Source: Oxalobacteraceae bacterium UBA7693 (GTDB lineage: Bacteria > Pseudomonadota > Gammaproteobacteria > Burkholderiales > Burkholderiaceae_D). Taken from it: 24,985 nucleotides of DNA. The DNA is taken from contig DLGN01000145.1 of assembly GCA_002482715.1 (NCBI GenBank), forward strand, positions 1 through 24,985, read 5' to 3'. This document shows, piece after piece, positions 23,553 through 24,985 of this stretch. Made by a program: the position numbers and the translations under genes. The notes beneath the pieces were generated by a model. It searched no databases. It was not told the origin of the DNA and saw only the letters and a list, made by a program, of their open reading frames with translations. Numbering within the stretch: the stretch's first letter is position 1; every line of letters starts with the position of its first letter.

Positions 23553-23978
23553 TTAAGAGCGTCCGACGATAGCTGCTGTTGCCATGAGCTCTTCGATTAA
23601 AGCCAGTGACATTTTTCCCGACATACGATGTGGATTGAGTTCAGGTAAGGCCGAATATTTCAATAAAATCGATGGATTGATTTTCCCTAAATTCGCTTGC
23701 CCCATCGTCCAGCCCGCATAGCGGCGTTGGCTGATCTCTTCATAGTCGAGCAAAATCACATTGGTATGACGAGGATCGCGCAAGATATGCGAGTACAAAG
23801 TATTGATCGCTTCGCGACCGCCTTCTAAGACTTGCATAAATACCTGATCGCTGTGGCAGAGGATGCCTGTGATGCCGTGTTGAGGATTATGATCGCGCGA
23901 TTGTTGCATGATGCTTTGGACGATGTCACTCAGATTTCCATCGACAGCGCGGCTGGCGTATAAAAGACGAACTAACAT
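23553..23978 (-). CDS. BLUF-domain blue-light sensor (FAD)
   Basis: 141 residues from the ATG at 23978, which gives MLVRLLYASR, the usual BLUF start, and has AGGGA about 8 bases upstream; the frame is open 15 codons further. BLUF domains bind FAD and respond to blue light by rearranging a Tyr-Gln-flavin hydrogen-bond network. All key residues are present: Tyr7 (LLYASR), Asn31 (DHNPQ), Gln49 (FMQVLEG), Trp90 and Met92 (YAGWTM). After the roughly 95-residue core comes a 45-residue C-terminal extension, probably the capping helices of short BLUF proteins. No output domain is fused, so it must signal through a partner protein. The neighbours (M48 protease, folE) do not identify the partner. Confidence 0.95.
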   Translation of the reverse strand: MLVRLLYASRAVDGNLSDIVQSIMQQSRDHNPQHGITGILCHSDQVFMQVLEGGREAINTLYSHILRDPRHTNVILLDYEEISQRRYAGWTMGQANLGKINPSILLKYSALPELNPHRMSGKMSLALIEELMATAAIVGRS

Positions 23979-24048
23979 GCTGGTTTCCCTATCACGGTTG
24001 GTGTTGTGTGCACTTATATTCAAAAGCAGATCCGCTTAAACGGTTTCG

Positions 24049-24147
24049 GTAGGGTGCGCCATGCGCACCATGATCACTACTGCCGACATTGACGCTAATA
24101 ATGTGAATACACCTGTCTATTGGAGCGGTGCGCATGGCGCACCCTAC
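24049..24147. repeat. REP/BIME-like pair: perfect 21-base inverted repeat with 57-base spacer
   Basis: Bases 24049-24069 and 24127-24147 are exact reverse complements. Each arm is itself a hairpin (GGTGCGC, CAT or ATG loop, GCGCACC) preceded by GTAGG, the architecture of REP sequences paired into a BIME. The spacer is unique and non-coding, with a small ACATT/AATGT stem. It lies between the BLUF and folE genes, both on the - strand. No T-run follows either hairpin, so it is not a standard terminator, though it may protect the folE 3' end. Confidence 0.85.
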
Positions 24148-24160
24148 ATTTAAACTATCA

Positions 24161-24865
24161 TCACTTCTTAATCAGCGATAAAAATTCACGGCGCAAATTC
24201 GGATCTTTTAAGAAGGAACCATGCATTACGCTATTAATCATTTTTGAATCCATATCTTTGACACCGCGCCAATGCATACAGAAGTGATCCGCTTCCATCA
24301 CCACCGCTAGCCCATCGGGCTGCATTTTTTCTTGCAGTGTATCTGCCAATTGCACCACGGCTTCTTCTTGAATTTGTGGGCGGCTCATAATCCAATCAGC
24401 GATGCGTGCATATTTGGACAAGCCAATCAGGTTGGAATGTTCATTCGGCATCACACCGATCCAGACTTTGCCGATGATAGGGCAGAGGTGATGTGAACAT
24501 GCTGAGCGTACGGTAATTGGACCGATGATCATCAGTTCGTTTAAGTGCGACGCATTCGGAAATTCTGTTACTGGCGGCATCGGCAAATAGCGGCCTTTGA
24601 AGATCTCATTTAAATACATCTTGGCGACACGTCGTCCGGTATCTAAAGTGTTGTGATCGCTGGCAGTGTCGATCACCAAGCTTTCTAATACGCCACGCAA
24701 TTTGCCTTCAACTTCTGCTAATAGCTGGTCTAGTTCACCAGGTTCGATGAAGTCAGCGATGTTGTCATTGGCGTGGTAACGTACTTTGGCTTTAACGATG
24801 CGTTCGCGTATGCGTTGCGAGACAGGTATGGCGGGGACTGCTTGGTAATGGGAATCGGTCGGCAT
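24161..24865 (-). CDS. folE: GTP cyclohydrolase I
   Basis: 234 residues from the ATG at 24865; a TTG nine codons earlier also keeps the frame. FolE converts GTP to 7,8-dihydroneopterin triphosphate, the first step of tetrahydrofolate (and pterin) synthesis, as a homodecamer. The zinc ligands are Cys123, His126 (CSHHLCP) and Cys196 (HFCMHWRG); His125 and His194 stand at the catalytic positions. IGLSKYARIADWIMSRPQIQEEAV and the final MHGSFL...RREFLSLI complete the family. The zinc motif is CSHH, not the classic CEHH, a variant I associate with a proteobacterial subgroup. The 5' end has 120 bases to the window edge, with no clear promoter. Confidence 0.96.
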   Translation of the reverse strand: MPTDSHYQAVPAIPVSQRIRERIVKAKVRYHANDNIADFIEPGELDQLLAEVEGKLRGVLESLVIDTASDHNTLDTGRRVAKMYLNEIFKGRYLPMPPVTEFPNASHLNELMIIGPITVRSACSHHLCPIIGKVWIGVMPNEHSNLIGLSKYARIADWIMSRPQIQEEAVVQLADTLQEKMQPDGLAVVMEADHFCMHWRGVKDMDSKMINSVMHGSFLKDPNLRREFLSLIKK

Positions 24866-24985
24866 TATGTATCCAATCGGCGTAGGCGCCAAAATGCAAG
24901 AAGGTAATATGGTAACTGAAACGCTGGCCTTGCGTTTTTTGCTCCGATGTTTTTAACGGTTCAATCCTGATCCGAGGACTGTCCT

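Noticed and set aside
1..24985. CRISPR arrays, tRNA or rRNA genes, toxin-antitoxin pairs, phage genes or integrases.
   Set aside because: Looked for and not seen; no regularly spaced repeats, tRNA-like cloverleaf or recombinase motifs were found by eye.

Overview
The window reads as chromosomal DNA from a betaproteobacterium of the order Burkholderiales, most likely the Oxalobacteraceae; an Undibacterium-like organism is my guess from the moderate base composition and protein flavour, not something I could test. The evidence is gene order and protein sequence: a gatC-gatA-gatB block pointing away from mreB-mreC-mreD-mrdA-rodA-rlpA, then rsmI, yraN, diaA and dolP, then lemA with an M48 protease, and folE. 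Nearly every gene is housekeeping. There is no phage, plasmid, CRISPR array, tRNA or rRNA that I can see.

Region by region: positions 1-6250 hold the end of a surface-glycan cluster on the + strand (two large multidomain GT2 glycosyltransferases, a SAM methyltransferase and a GT4 glycosyltransferase), coupled by 1-base and 4-base overlaps except for one 23-base gap. It meets gatCAB (6411-9951, - strand), which makes Gln-tRNA(Gln) and Asn-tRNA(Asn) by transamidation. A 555-base divergent region then leads to the cell-elongation operon (10507-17739): the MreB actin, MreC and MreD scaffold, PBP2 transpeptidase, RodA glycosyltransferase and the RlpA septal lipoprotein. rsmI (- strand) stands against yraN (+). 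diaA and dolP follow, then lemA and a membrane M48 protease. The window ends with a BLUF blue-light protein and GTP cyclohydrolase I, both on the - strand.

The accessory content is all in the spacers. The most interesting are: (1) the mreB-mreC spacer, with three successive hairpins, the last a textbook intrinsic terminator 33 bases before mreC, whose arms can re-pair with an upstream arm in an antiterminator-like way; (2) a 235-base MITE-like element (19322-19556) with imperfect terminal inverted repeats and an exact 5-base target duplication, inserted in a TATAAT box just before diaA; (3) a perfect 21-base inverted repeat of REP/BIME type between the BLUF gene and folE; (4) a GC-rich palindromic repeat between gatB and gatA; (5) a second strong terminator 12 bases upstream of lemA, leaving no room for a promoter. 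I did not find a convincing wholly new multi-gene system. The mre attenuator candidate and the diaA insertion are the best leads.
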